From: an uncultured Jannaschia sp. | Lineage (GTDB): Bacteria; Pseudomonadota; Alphaproteobacteria; Rhodobacterales; Rhodobacteraceae | Reading direction: 5' to 3' | DNA: 39,171 bases | NCBI GenBank assembly: GCA_937916365.1 | Contig: CALFSY010000067.1 | Coordinates: forward strand, 1-39,171 | Shown: positions 8,829 to 17,466 of the stretch, in pieces | Numbering within the stretch: position 1 is the stretch's first letter | How the letters are laid out: each line of letters begins with the position of its first letter | Position numbers and translations under genes: made by a program | Notes under the pieces: model-generated | Seen by the model: the letters and a program-made list of their open reading frames with translations, nothing else | Database searches by the model: none | What the model was told of the DNA's origin: nothing

Positions 8829-9326
8829 ATGAAAAGTTTGTCAGTTGCACCTAAAGAGCGGATCAACATCCGCTTTGTTCCGGCGACAGGTGATCAACAA
8901 GAAGAAATCGAACTGCCACTCAAAACGGTGATTTTAGGCGACTTTAAGGGGGTTGCAGATGATTCCCCCGTCGAAGAACGCAAAGCGGTTTCCATAGACA
9001 AAAATACCTTCACCAGTGTGATGAAGGAGATGGAATTGCATCGTCAATTCGAGGTATCGAATAAGCTGCAAGATGACGATCCGGACGCAACCCTAAACAT
9101 TAGTTTGGATTTTGAAACACTATCGGATTTCAAGCCCGATGCTGTGGCGCAAAAAGTACCGGAGTTGCGGAAATTGGTCGAACTACGCGATGCGTTGAGC
9201 GCGTTAAAAGGGCCCTTGGGCAATATGCCACAATTCCGAAAAGCATTATCGGAAATGATGGATGACCCCGAAAAACGCGAAGAAATGCTATCGGAACTGG
9301 CGCAAAAGGATTCGCAAGATTCCTAA
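8829..9326 (+). CDS. tssB: T6SS contractile sheath small subunit TssB (VipA)
   Basis: Forms the contractile cytoplasmic sheath with TssC. It has 165 residues from the ATG at 8829, which is preceded by a purine run GGGGGGAA about 10 bases upstream. The N-terminus SVAPKERINIRFVPATGDQQ followed by EEIELPLKTVILGDFKG is the characteristic TssB opening. The middle carries LNISLDFETLSDFKPDAVAQKVPEL, also family-typical. It is the first gene of the T6SS operon. A 94-base gap with a stem-loop separates it from tssC. Sequence and length are normal, with no sign of decay. Confidence 0.97.
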   Translation: MKSLSVAPKERINIRFVPATGDQQEEIELPLKTVILGDFKGVADDSPVEERKAVSIDKNTFTSVMKEMELHRQFEVSNKLQDDDPDATLNISLDFETLSDFKPDAVAQKVPELRKLVELRDALSALKGPLGNMPQFRKALSEMMDDPEKREEMLSELAQKDSQDS

Positions 9327-9338
9327 ACCACCTGTGTG

Positions 9339-9360
9339 AGGATTGCGCGCGATCAATCCT
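9339..9360 (+). repeat. Stem-loop between tssB and tssC
   Basis: AGGATTG (9339-9345) and CAATCCT (9354-9360) form a perfect seven-base stem with an eight-base GC-rich loop. No T-run follows, so it is not a standard terminator. It lies in the only sizeable gap inside an otherwise tightly packed operon. It might mark an mRNA processing or stability point between the two sheath genes, or be incidental. Confidence 0.35.
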
Positions 9361-9420
9361 GCATAGGGTAGCAGCCATACTTTCCAGCATAACTACAAAT
9401 TTCAAACATTGGGTGACATT

Positions 9421-10905
9421 ATGAATGAGACTACCGAATCCGTTTTGGAACCAACCGATGCACAGGTCTCCACGGGATCCTTGCTCGACCAAATCATGGA
9501 AAAAACCAACATTACCCCCGCTGACGAAGGCTATGATGCCGCACGCCAAGGGGTAGAGGCCTTTATTTCCGAAATACTTAGGGGCGAAGATGACGCAGAG
9601 CCGGTGAATAAGGCCCGCGTCGACCGAATGATCGCTGCCCTGGATCAAAAGATTTCGGCACAAATGGATGTGATCCTGCATCATAGCGATTTTCAGGAAA
9701 TCGAATCGACCTGGCGTGGGCTTAAATTGTTAATTGATCGCACCGATTTTCGTGAAAACGTCAAAATTGAATTGCTATCGGTCCGCAAAGAAGAGTTGTT
9801 GGAAGATTTCGAATTATCATCCGAGATACCGCAATCGGGGCTTTATAAACACGTTTATTCGTCCGGCTATGGTCAATTCGGCGGGGAACCCGTTGGCGAT
9901 ATGATCGGCATGTATTCGTTCTCGAATTCTGCCCCCGATATGAAACTGCTGCAATACTGTGCCGCGGTTGGCGCCATGGCACACGCCCCATTCATTTCGT
10001 CGGTATCACCCGCCATGTTTGGTATCGATAGCTTTATCGAATTGGCAGACATCAAAGAACTATCCTCCATTTTCGAAGGCCCGCAATATGCTAAATGGCG
10101 CGGCCTGCGCGAATCCGAGGATGCGCGATACGTTGGATTAACCGGCCCGCGGTTTTTATTGCGGCAACCTTATGATCCCGTCGAAAATCCGATCCGAACT
10201 TTCCAATATCGCGAACATGTTGTGGACGATCACGAACATTATTTGTGGGGCAATACCGCACTGCTGCTGGCCGAACGTATTCACGACAGTTTTGCGCGCT
10301 ATCGTTGGTGCCCTAATATCATCGGCCCGAAATCTGGGGGCGCGGTTGATGATTTACCCGTGCACGTTTTTGAATCGCTGGGGTCACTAGAGGCAAAAAT
10401 CCCCACAGAGGTTTTGATCACCGATCGGCGCGAATTTGAATTGGCCGAAGAAGGCTTTATCGCCCTAACGATGCGCAAAGATTCTGACAATGCTGCGTTC
10501 TTTTCGGCAAATTCGGTGCAAAAACCCAAACGCTTTGCCAATACGGAAGAGGGTAAAGAGGCCGAAACGAACTATAAACTTGGCACACAACTGCCTTATA
10601 TGTTCATTATCAATCGCCTAGCGCATTACATCAAAGTCTTGCAACGCGAACAGATCGGATCGTGGAAAGAACGCGCCGATTTGGAACGCGAACTTAATGC
10701 CTGGATCATGCAATACGTCGCCGATCAGGAAAATCCACCATCGGACGTGCGGTCGCGCAGACCCTTGCGCGCAGCGAAAATCGACGTGGCAGACGTGGCG
10801 GGCGATCCCGGTTGGTATCGTGTGTCAATGTCGGTGCGCCCGCATTTCAAATACATGGGTGCCAATTTTGAACTGTCACTGGTTGGTCGATTGGATAAGG
10901 AATAA
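9421..10905 (+). CDS. tssC: T6SS contractile sheath large subunit TssC (VipB)
   Basis: Large sheath subunit that assembles with TssB around the Hcp tube. It has 494 residues from the ATG at 9421; an upstream TTG in frame is less likely. An N-terminal helix contains GSLLDQIMEKT, resembling the segment of TssC/VipB known to be bound by ClpV for sheath disassembly, which fits the TssH encoded downstream. FQEIESTWRGLKLLIDRTDF and the later FLLRQPYD and HYLWGNTALLLAERI regions are strongly conserved family features. The C-terminus GANFELSLVGRLDKE is typical. It is followed 11 bases later by tssE. Confidence 0.97.
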   Translation: MNETTESVLEPTDAQVSTGSLLDQIMEKTNITPADEGYDAARQGVEAFISEILRGEDDAEPVNKARVDRMIAALDQKISAQMDVILHHSDFQEIESTWRGLKLLIDRTDFRENVKIELLSVRKEELLEDFELSSEIPQSGLYKHVYSSGYGQFGGEPVGDMIGMYSFSNSAPDMKLLQYCAAVGAMAHAPFISSVSPAMFGIDSFIELADIKELSSIFEGPQYAKWRGLRESEDARYVGLTGPRFLLRQPYDPVENPIRTFQYREHVVDDHEHYLWGNTALLLAERIHDSFARYRWCPNIIGPKSGGAVDDLPVHVFESLGSLEAKIPTEVLITDRREFELAEEGFIALTMRKDSDNAAFFSANSVQKPKRFANTEEGKEAETNYKLGTQLPYMFIINRLAHYIKVLQREQIGSWKERADLERELNAWIMQYVADQENPPSDVRSRRPLRAAKIDVADVAGDPGWYRVSMSVRPHFKYMGANFELSLVGRLDKE

Positions 10906-10916
10906 CGGGCGGCGCC

Positions 10917-11366
10917 ATGATCCGGAACAGACCGGGGAACAGGCGGCACGCGGCACGCAGAAATCACACTTTGCTAGAACGATTGGTTGCTGACGATCAA
11001 CAAACCCCCCTAAACGGTGAGGATGAGTTTTCGGCAAAAATTGAATCAATCCGCGGAAGCCTGATCCGATTGTTAAACAGTCGAAATGGCTTCAGCCGCT
11101 CTTCGGCGCTTTATGGTTTGGGGGATTTTAACGATGCCACGGTTGGTAGCACGGATATGATGCGCGTCGTGGCAAAAGATATCGAAAACTCCATCACGTT
11201 AAACGAACCTCGGGTCGAAAACGTGAAGGTATCGTTCGATAGATCCCGCAAATCCTCTACCGAACTGATGTTTCAAATCACTGCAACCACACGCATCAAA
11301 CATAGGTCCGAACAGGTCATCATGGATTTGGTTTTAAGCGGCGGGCGTAATTTCCGCCTAAGGTAA
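10917..11366 (+). CDS. tssE: T6SS baseplate wedge protein TssE (gp25-like)
   Basis: Baseplate component homologous to phage T4 gp25, which links the baseplate to the first sheath ring. It has 149 residues. An early LLERL motif precedes the gp25-like domain, which includes SIRGSLIRLLNSRNG, ALYGLGDFND and the conserved NEPRVENVKVSF stretch where the gp25 EPR motif sits. The basic N-terminus (about 16 residues, Arg-rich) is somewhat unusual, so the true start could be slightly further downstream. It lies between tssC and tssF with short gaps, as in other T6SS loci. Confidence 0.93.
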   Translation: MIRNRPGNRRHAARRNHTLLERLVADDQQTPLNGEDEFSAKIESIRGSLIRLLNSRNGFSRSSALYGLGDFNDATVGSTDMMRVVAKDIENSITLNEPRVENVKVSFDRSRKSSTELMFQITATTRIKHRSEQVIMDLVLSGGRNFRLR

Positions 11367-11380
11367 ATGGAACACAGACA

Positions 11381-13150
11381 ATGTCAGTGGCAAGATATTT
11401 TCAGGATGAATTGGACACGTTGCGCGTGTTCGGGGAAATTTTTTCCCGCTATCATCCTAAACTTGCCTCTTACCTATCGGAACGGGGCACCGACCCCGAT
11501 GTTGAACGGCTGTTAGAAGGTTTTGCGTTGCTCACTGCACGGCTGCGCGAAAAAATCGACGATCAACTGCCCGAAGTTACGCAATCACTGTTAATGCTAT
11601 TGTGGCCTAATTTCCTTAGGCCTGTTCCATCAATGTGTATTTTGCAGCTCGACCCCATTCCTGGATCGGTGACCGAACGCGCAAAAGTTTCAAAGGATTT
11701 TTTCATCGATAGCACCCGTATTGATGGAACGTCGTGCCGGTTTCAACCCACGCGAGACACCGATATTTTGCCCCTGGCCGTGGGGGAACCATCACACGAC
11801 GTGAGCCGCGAAAAATCCGTTGTCACTATTCCATTGCACACACTGGTCAATGAACCCCTAGGGCAAATCAAGCTGGATCAGCTACGCTTTTATCTGGGTG
11901 GTAGTGCGTATTCCGCGATGACGATTAACATGTGGCTGCATCGATATTTGGCCACTATCAAGGTGCGCTCGCACACATCAGGTGATACCGCGCAAATAGA
12001 AATTTCCAATCTAAAACAGGGTGGGATCGACAACGATGACGATGTTCTACCCTATCCCAAAAACGCATTCACCGGCTATCGTTTATTACAGGAATTTTAT
12101 GCGTTTCCCGAAAAATTTCTATTTTTCGATCTGGAACAGATACCTGTGGCGCATGTGGCCTCTGAACCTGGTTTTGACCTTGTTTTTGAATTTTCCCGGC
12201 CGCTGCCACCGGATGTTCGGGTGGAAAAACGTGGATTTCGGTTGCATTGTGTGCCTGCGATCAACCTTTTTCCCCATGATGCCGAACCAATTTCGCTTGA
12301 TGGAAAACGTGTTGAATATCCGGTGATACCGGCAGATCGTGATGGGGGTGAAATTGATATTTTTTCCATCGACACAGTCACGGGCTGGATCGACGATGAC
12401 GGCCCCGATCAGGGCAAGGAACGCCGAAATTACCCTAGGTTTGAAAGTTTCGAACACGAAATAGAGCGGGCGGATGATCGCACCAGTTTGTATTTCCGCG
12501 AAAAGGTGCGCCAACACGTGTCCGGCGATCGGTTGGATCGTTTAATCAGCTTTTTTCGTGAAGATGAAACTGCCATGGCCGGGCGCGGGGAAACAATTTC
12601 ACTGTCGCTGACGTGTTCTAACGGTCTTGTGCCACATGAATTGGCGGTGGGGGATCTTTCAATCGCGGGATCGCCCATTCCCGCCTTTGTTGAGGTCACC
12701 AACATTACCCGCCCCACCCTGGCACGATACCCCGTGATTGATGGTGCCCTACAATGGCAGTTGGTGTCTGCATTGTCGCTAAACTATCTATCGCTCGAGG
12801 ACGCCGAAGCGCTGCGCCTGATGCTTAGGATCTATGATTTTGACGCGCTGGTGGATCGGCAAAAAGAACGCCAGGCACACCTACGCCAGGAAGGTTTGGC
12901 GCGCATCACCACAACACCGATTGATCGGATGTTTCGCGGCCTGCCGGTGCGCGGCACACGATCAACCATCGAAATGCGCGAAAGCCGCTTTGCAAGCGAA
13001 GGAGAAATGTTTCTTTTTGCCACCGTTTTGGCGGAATTCTTCAGGCTCTATGCCTCGGTGAATTCATTCCATGAACTGATCGTTAAAGGTCTTGAAAAAG
13101 GGGAGGAATATCGATGGACGGCGCATATCGGCAACCAACCCCTGATCTAA
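11381..13150 (+). CDS. tssF: T6SS baseplate protein TssF (VasA)
   Basis: Baseplate wedge subunit that forms a TssF2–TssG complex and contacts TssK. The 589-residue length is normal. The N-terminus, with YFQDELDTLRVFGEIFSRYHPKLASYL, matches the usual TssF opening of a helical FxxEL...FA..P..A segment. LPEVTQSLLMLLWPNFLRPVPS is conserved just after it. The C-terminal end shows FATVLAEFFRLYASVNSFHEL, also characteristic. Its 3' end overlaps the start of tssG by 37 bases, so the two partners are translated from overlapping frames. Confidence 0.96.
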   Translation: MSVARYFQDELDTLRVFGEIFSRYHPKLASYLSERGTDPDVERLLEGFALLTARLREKIDDQLPEVTQSLLMLLWPNFLRPVPSMCILQLDPIPGSVTERAKVSKDFFIDSTRIDGTSCRFQPTRDTDILPLAVGEPSHDVSREKSVVTIPLHTLVNEPLGQIKLDQLRFYLGGSAYSAMTINMWLHRYLATIKVRSHTSGDTAQIEISNLKQGGIDNDDDVLPYPKNAFTGYRLLQEFYAFPEKFLFFDLEQIPVAHVASEPGFDLVFEFSRPLPPDVRVEKRGFRLHCVPAINLFPHDAEPISLDGKRVEYPVIPADRDGGEIDIFSIDTVTGWIDDDGPDQGKERRNYPRFESFEHEIERADDRTSLYFREKVRQHVSGDRLDRLISFFREDETAMAGRGETISLSLTCSNGLVPHELAVGDLSIAGSPIPAFVEVTNITRPTLARYPVIDGALQWQLVSALSLNYLSLEDAEALRLMLRIYDFDALVDRQKERQAHLRQEGLARITTTPIDRMFRGLPVRGTRSTIEMRESRFASEGEMFLFATVLAEFFRLYASVNSFHELIVKGLEKGEEYRWTAHIGNQPLI

Positions 13151-14139
13151 GTCTTCACTTAAAAGACCATGGGCACGAATATGCCTTTTTCCAGTTGGTG
13201 GAAATTTTGCTGCGCGATGCGGAATTCGACGTGGAAGAACGCGCATTGTTTCAACAATATAACGCAGATATTTTGTTTCGCGTCGCCTCGAAATTAGGGT
13301 TTCCGCCATCCGACGTCGTGCATTGCCAACAAGGGCAATATAATGATGGCAGGTTGGCCGATTTCCATCAAATCACAGTGAATTTCATGGGGCTGCATGG
13401 GGCTTCGTCGCCGCTTCCGTCACACATGATTGAAACCGCCGCGTGGAGCGCAGGGGCAGAAGGCATCCAAATCGCCTTTAACGATTTCTTTTCAAATCGG
13501 CTGATTTGGTTACTGCATCTGATTTGGCGCAAATATCGCTATTACGTGCGCTACAAACCGGGGGCAGAGGATCAATTTTCAAACTGGATGTTTTCGCTGA
13601 TTGGGATTGGTTTTCCGCAAATGCGCAAACAGGCCGACATTCCGTGGGCGCGGTTATTAACCTATCTTGGCATGGTGGCACAGCGTGTGCAATCGCCGGA
13701 TATGGTGGCCGATGTGGTGGCCCATGCCTTTGCGCTGCAAGATGTTGAACTCAAAGAATTTCAATGGCGCATTGTGCGCATCCCCAAGGATCAACGCGCG
13801 CGCCTGGGTCAGGCCAATGTGCGCCTTGGGCATGATATGGTGATCGGCAGCAATGTGCGCGACCGGCGTGGCAAATTTCGGTTGGTGTTTCGGGGACTAA
13901 GTTTTGCGCGGTTCCGCGATTTTCTGCCCACCGGGCGGGATTACAAGCGCGTTAAGGAATTGGTGGCATTTTTAATCAAAGATCAACTGGCCTGGGATTT
14001 GGAATTGAATGTGGAACAACGAGAGGTTCCAGCGCTGGAATTGGGCGTGCAATACCGTTCAAATCTGGGTTGGACAACGTTCATCGGGAACACGGAACAG
14101 GAAGGGCTTAAACCCGTCGTGCTGCAGGCGCGGGCCTGA
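13114..14139 (+). CDS. tssG: T6SS baseplate protein TssG (VasB)
   Basis: Baseplate wedge subunit working with TssF, TssE and TssK. It has 341 residues. The start ATG at 13114 lies inside tssF but has a strong ribosome binding site (GGGGAGGA) seven bases before it, so the 37-base overlap appears genuine. FFQLVEILLR near the N-terminus and VNFMGLHGASSPLPSHMIETA are conserved TssG features; the latter holds the G-L-x-G-x-x-S-P-L-P pattern. The C-terminal segment LGVQYRSNLGWTTFIG is typical. Gene order tssE-F-G matches the Vibrio cholerae cluster. Confidence 0.96.
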   Translation: MDGAYRQPTPDLSLHLKDHGHEYAFFQLVEILLRDAEFDVEERALFQQYNADILFRVASKLGFPPSDVVHCQQGQYNDGRLADFHQITVNFMGLHGASSPLPSHMIETAAWSAGAEGIQIAFNDFFSNRLIWLLHLIWRKYRYYVRYKPGAEDQFSNWMFSLIGIGFPQMRKQADIPWARLLTYLGMVAQRVQSPDMVADVVAHAFALQDVELKEFQWRIVRIPKDQRARLGQANVRLGHDMVIGSNVRDRRGKFRLVFRGLSFARFRDFLPTGRDYKRVKELVAFLIKDQLAWDLELNVEQREVPALELGVQYRSNLGWTTFIGNTEQEGLKPVVLQARA

Positions 14140-14168
14140 ATTTTCGGGAAATTTTGTGGGGGAATGTG

Positions 14169-15572
14169 ATGAAGGCGAGTTTTAGGGTCGAAAATATCGA
14201 CGCACTACAACCAGGGTTACCGATGGAAGCGGTATTTTCCCAACGCGGTGGATTTATCGGGTCTGGTTCCGAGTGCACATGGCGCATTCAGGATCTAACA
14301 GGGGGCATTGGTGAAACCGCAGCCCGCATTATGTTAGAGGGCAATCGGTTCACCATTGAACCAATCAGCGGGCAGGAATTGCGGATCAATGACGCCCGCG
14401 CACCGATCCCGGCAGGGCGGCCTGTTATTTTATCCGATAAAGACAGGGTACGTATCGGGCAGCTTAACCTGGCCGTTGCCACCACCGATGACGTGGTGGA
14501 TGACATTTCCATCCCCGAGGCTGGGAAATCGCTTAGCACATACCTGGGCGGTGAAGCGGCGCACGACGCATTGGTCATCAATGGTGAATTAACCAATGCC
14601 AAAGATCACGATCCAGAACGCGCCAGCGCAGATGCGGTTGATCCTTTGAACATTTTAAGCCGCCAATCAACGGATACGCGCGCGTCTGACCCGATGCGCG
14701 CGTTCGATTCCCTGGCACGTGCTCGTGCCCCGGAAGAGGCGGAAACGATATTCGATGAATTGGCCACGCCAAGCCAAAATCAAGGCGATGTGGCCATGGG
14801 CGATCAATCGGATTGGCATTTTTCAGCGATGGAACCACGGGCGGTTCGCCGCGATGCCTTCGGATTTGAAGAGGACGCATCCACCGAAACCAACATCCCC
14901 GCTCATGGATCTGATCCATCCGAATTGGGGGGGATCCCGTCATCGGTCGATCACGTGGCCTTACGACCATTGTCTCGGGCCTTGGGTATTTGGCTGGGCG
15001 AAATGTCCACCGAAGAATCGCAGCGGTTGCTGGGTGATATTGGGCGGGCATTACGGATCGCGCTGGACGGATTGAACCGAATTTACAAAGATCAAAGCCA
15101 GGATAACGCGCATTTTCTGCTGTCAAAAATGCACCTGCACGCGCTTGAAGATAATCCTATTCAGTTTAGCGCGGATGTAGACGACACACTGCATGCTTTC
15201 TTTTCCAAACGCGGTCCTGTGCACCTTTCTGCACCGGCGGCGGTTGAAGAAACGATGGAGCATTTGATCGCGCACCAAATCGCGTCGCAATATGCCATCG
15301 ACCAATCTTTGGATACGCTGATGGTGGCCTTATCACCCGCTGCGTTGAAAAAACGGTTCCTAGCGTATGAAGCCGAACCAGAAAATGCCGATCAACAAAC
15401 GCATGATGCGTGGTGTTGGCGCATGTATCGCGCCTATTTCAATGAACTGCGCAGCGAACGCCAACGCGGGTTGCAGATGTTGTTTTGGGAAGTGTTCGGG
15501 CACGAATATCAACAGGAAATGCGCCGCATAGAACGTCAAAGGTATCTCGACGAAGAGGATGATCGCGCATGA
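14169..15572 (+). CDS. tagH: T6SS-associated FHA-domain protein TagH-like
   Basis: Cytoplasmic accessory protein with an N-terminal forkhead-associated domain (about residues 5-110: GGFIGSGSECTWRI, then RIGQLNLAV) that in other systems binds phosphothreonine. A C-terminal domain (about 270-460) is of the type found in VasC/TagH. The middle is low-complexity and acidic. I chose ATG 14169 (467 residues) because GGGGGAA lies just upstream; an in-frame TTG exists at 14154. In post-translationally regulated systems FHA proteins work with a PpkA kinase and PppA phosphatase; neither is encoded here. The canonical FHA GR...S..N pattern is only partly retained, so phosphopeptide binding is uncertain. 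It overlaps tssJ at the 3' end. Confidence 0.88.
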   Translation: MKASFRVENIDALQPGLPMEAVFSQRGGFIGSGSECTWRIQDLTGGIGETAARIMLEGNRFTIEPISGQELRINDARAPIPAGRPVILSDKDRVRIGQLNLAVATTDDVVDDISIPEAGKSLSTYLGGEAAHDALVINGELTNAKDHDPERASADAVDPLNILSRQSTDTRASDPMRAFDSLARARAPEEAETIFDELATPSQNQGDVAMGDQSDWHFSAMEPRAVRRDAFGFEEDASTETNIPAHGSDPSELGGIPSSVDHVALRPLSRALGIWLGEMSTEESQRLLGDIGRALRIALDGLNRIYKDQSQDNAHFLLSKMHLHALEDNPIQFSADVDDTLHAFFSKRGPVHLSAPAAVEETMEHLIAHQIASQYAIDQSLDTLMVALSPAALKKRFLAYEAEPENADQQTHDAWCWRMYRAYFNELRSERQRGLQMLFWEVFGHEYQQEMRRIERQRYLDEEDDRA

Positions 15573-16108
15573 TGGCGTGGGTGAAACACGGCTTGATGAC
15601 GGTTGTGGTGCTGGCATTCCTTGTGGGGTGCGAGGCCCCGCAGGTTATCGGGAACATCGCCCAAGTGATCGCAGACCCCGATATTCAGGTCGGCGATGAC
15701 GAAGATCAACCTACCGAAATCACCATCCACGCCTATGCAGGGGCAGAGGCAAACCCAAATTTGGATCAGGAACCTTCGCCCACCACATTGCGGTTTTTTG
15801 CACTTGATGGCGATCACCGGTTCTTGAGTTTTGATTTCTTTTCCATGGTCGAAGACCCCGAAGGATCGTTGGGCGTTACATTAAAAGAAACGTTGGGAGA
15901 GGCACAGTTAGCCCCCGATCAATACCTGATTCTGGGTCCTTATGAAATGCCGCGCGGCACCCGGCAAATCGGGGTGGTCGCAGAATTTCTTGATATCGAC
16001 AACACCAACTGGCGCGACACGATCGAGGTGGAAGATATCGGCGCAGAGGATCGTCTTTTGCTTTTGGTGTTGGAAGAAGAAATTCGTCTTGTGGCAGAGG
16101 AAGGCTGA
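15569..16108 (+). CDS. tssJ: T6SS outer-membrane lipoprotein TssJ (VasD/SciN)
   Basis: Outer-membrane lipoprotein that recruits TssM and anchors the membrane complex. It has 179 residues. A short signal peptide ends in the lipobox LVGC with the lipidated Cys at residue 21. The mature domain shows the transthyretin-like pattern expected of TssJ, including a NPNLDQEPSPTTLRFFAL segment typical of the family. The ATG at 15569 overlaps the tagH stop (ATGATG, so residue 2 is an alternative start). The stop is five bases before tssK. It is a normal member of the membrane-complex set with TssL and TssM. Confidence 0.92.
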   Translation: MMAWVKHGLMTVVVLAFLVGCEAPQVIGNIAQVIADPDIQVGDDEDQPTEITIHAYAGAEANPNLDQEPSPTTLRFFALDGDHRFLSFDFFSMVEDPEGSLGVTLKETLGEAQLAPDQYLILGPYEMPRGTRQIGVVAEFLDIDNTNWRDTIEVEDIGAEDRLLLLVLEEEIRLVAEEG

Positions 16109-16113
16109 ACAGT

Positions 16114-17466
16114 ATGGCATCGCAAAGTAAAGTCGTCTGGTCAGATGGGTTGTTCGTAAAACCACATCATTTCCAGCAGCAGACACGTTATTTAGAGCGC
16201 ATGGCCGAACGCCTGGCCAATGGGGCAGAGGCGCACAATTTCGGCCTTAAGAGTTTACAAATTGACGAAGATTTATTGCAGCTAGGTAAATTATCAATCG
16301 TAGAGGCCTCGGGCATTTTACCCGATGGCACAGTGTTTGATATTCCTGGCCAAGATATGGCGCCACCTATCGTGGATTTGTCGCGTAATCTTACCGCAAA
16401 CGAGGTTATCTGGTTATGTCTGCCCCTAACCACGGAAAATGGGCTAGAGGTGCAGGCCTATCGTGAAGAAGGTGGCGATGTGGGCGCCCGATACCAGGCG
16501 AAAGAAACACTTTTGCGGGATAATTCGCAACTGGCCGGGGAATTGGCCTCGGTTCAGGTTGCCTCAGTCCGCCCTGTTTTGTTGAAAGACAGCGACGATT
16601 TATCGAATTTCGCGCGCCTTGCGATTCTAAAGGTGATCGACAGTTCGGCCGAAGGGGCCATTTTGTTGGATCGAGATTTTCTGCCGACCATGTTGTCAAT
16701 TTCGGCGGGGCCAACCGTGCGCAGGTTTTTAACCGAAATCAACGACGGCGTGATCCAACGCGCACGCGGGATTGCGGCCCGCATCGGCAAACCAGATCAA
16801 AGCGGGATCGCCGAGGTCGCGGATTTCATGTTATTACAAGCACTTAACCGAATATCACCCCGATTGCGGCATATGGTGTCTTTGGAAACTTTGCACCCAA
16901 GATTGGTCTATGAAACGTTGTTGGACATTGTTGGTGATCTTTCAACCTTTCTCACCGAAAGCCGTCTAACACCGGAATTACCTGTATACGATCACCGCAC
17001 GCCCAGCACATGCTGGCCCCCCATGATACAAACACTGCGACAGTTGCTATCTGCGACGCTGGTGGCAAATGCCGTGCCGATCCCGCATCAACGCAAATTG
17101 CATGGATATGTTGTAGCACCGGTGCACGACCGCGAATTGACCAACACCTCTGAATTTGTGTTGGCTATCAAAGCAAACGTGCCACAAGAACGTTTGCAAC
17201 GCGAATTCGTAGCGCAGGCCAAGGCCGCCTCAATCGAACGCATCCGTGAATTGGTGGAAAAACAACTGCCTGGCATTCCGATGCACCTGTTGCCGGTGGC
17301 CCCGCGACAGCTGCCGTATCACGCGAATTATTCGTATTTCAAACTTGAACGAAACTCCAATGCTTGGGCCCATTTGGAAGGATCGGCTGGCTTTGCGTTC
17401 CACATCGCAGGCGAATTTCCGGGTCTTGAGCTACAGTTTTGGGCAATCAAAGGACTTTCGACATGA
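16114..17466 (+). CDS. tssK: T6SS baseplate–membrane connector TssK (VasE)
   Basis: Trimeric protein that docks the baseplate onto the TssL/TssM membrane complex. It has 450 residues, the usual length. The N-terminus KVVWSDGLFVKPHHFQQQTR is the TssK signature (V-W-S-x-G-x-F-x-x-P-x-H-F-Q). The C-terminal part includes PYHANYSYFKLERNS and ends with an aromatic-rich stretch typical of the family. The stop overlaps the tssL ATG (ATGA). No anomalies were seen. Confidence 0.97.
   Translation: MASQSKVVWSDGLFVKPHHFQQQTRYLERMAERLANGAEAHNFGLKSLQIDEDLLQLGKLSIVEASGILPDGTVFDIPGQDMAPPIVDLSRNLTANEVIWLCLPLTTENGLEVQAYREEGGDVGARYQAKETLLRDNSQLAGELASVQVASVRPVLLKDSDDLSNFARLAILKVIDSSAEGAILLDRDFLPTMLSISAGPTVRRFLTEINDGVIQRARGIAARIGKPDQSGIAEVADFMLLQALNRISPRLRHMVSLETLHPRLVYETLLDIVGDLSTFLTESRLTPELPVYDHRTPSTCWPPMIQTLRQLLSATLVANAVPIPHQRKLHGYVVAPVHDRELTNTSEFVLAIKANVPQERLQREFVAQAKAASIERIRELVEKQLPGIPMHLLPVAPRQLPYHANYSYFKLERNSNAWAHLEGSAGFAFHIAGEFPGLELQFWAIKGLST

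Noticed and set aside
8624..8854. Small 76-codon frame in the T6SS leader
   Set aside because: Overlaps the tssB start in another frame, lies in AT-rich sequence with Lys/Asn/Ile-biased composition, and lacks a convincing ribosome site.
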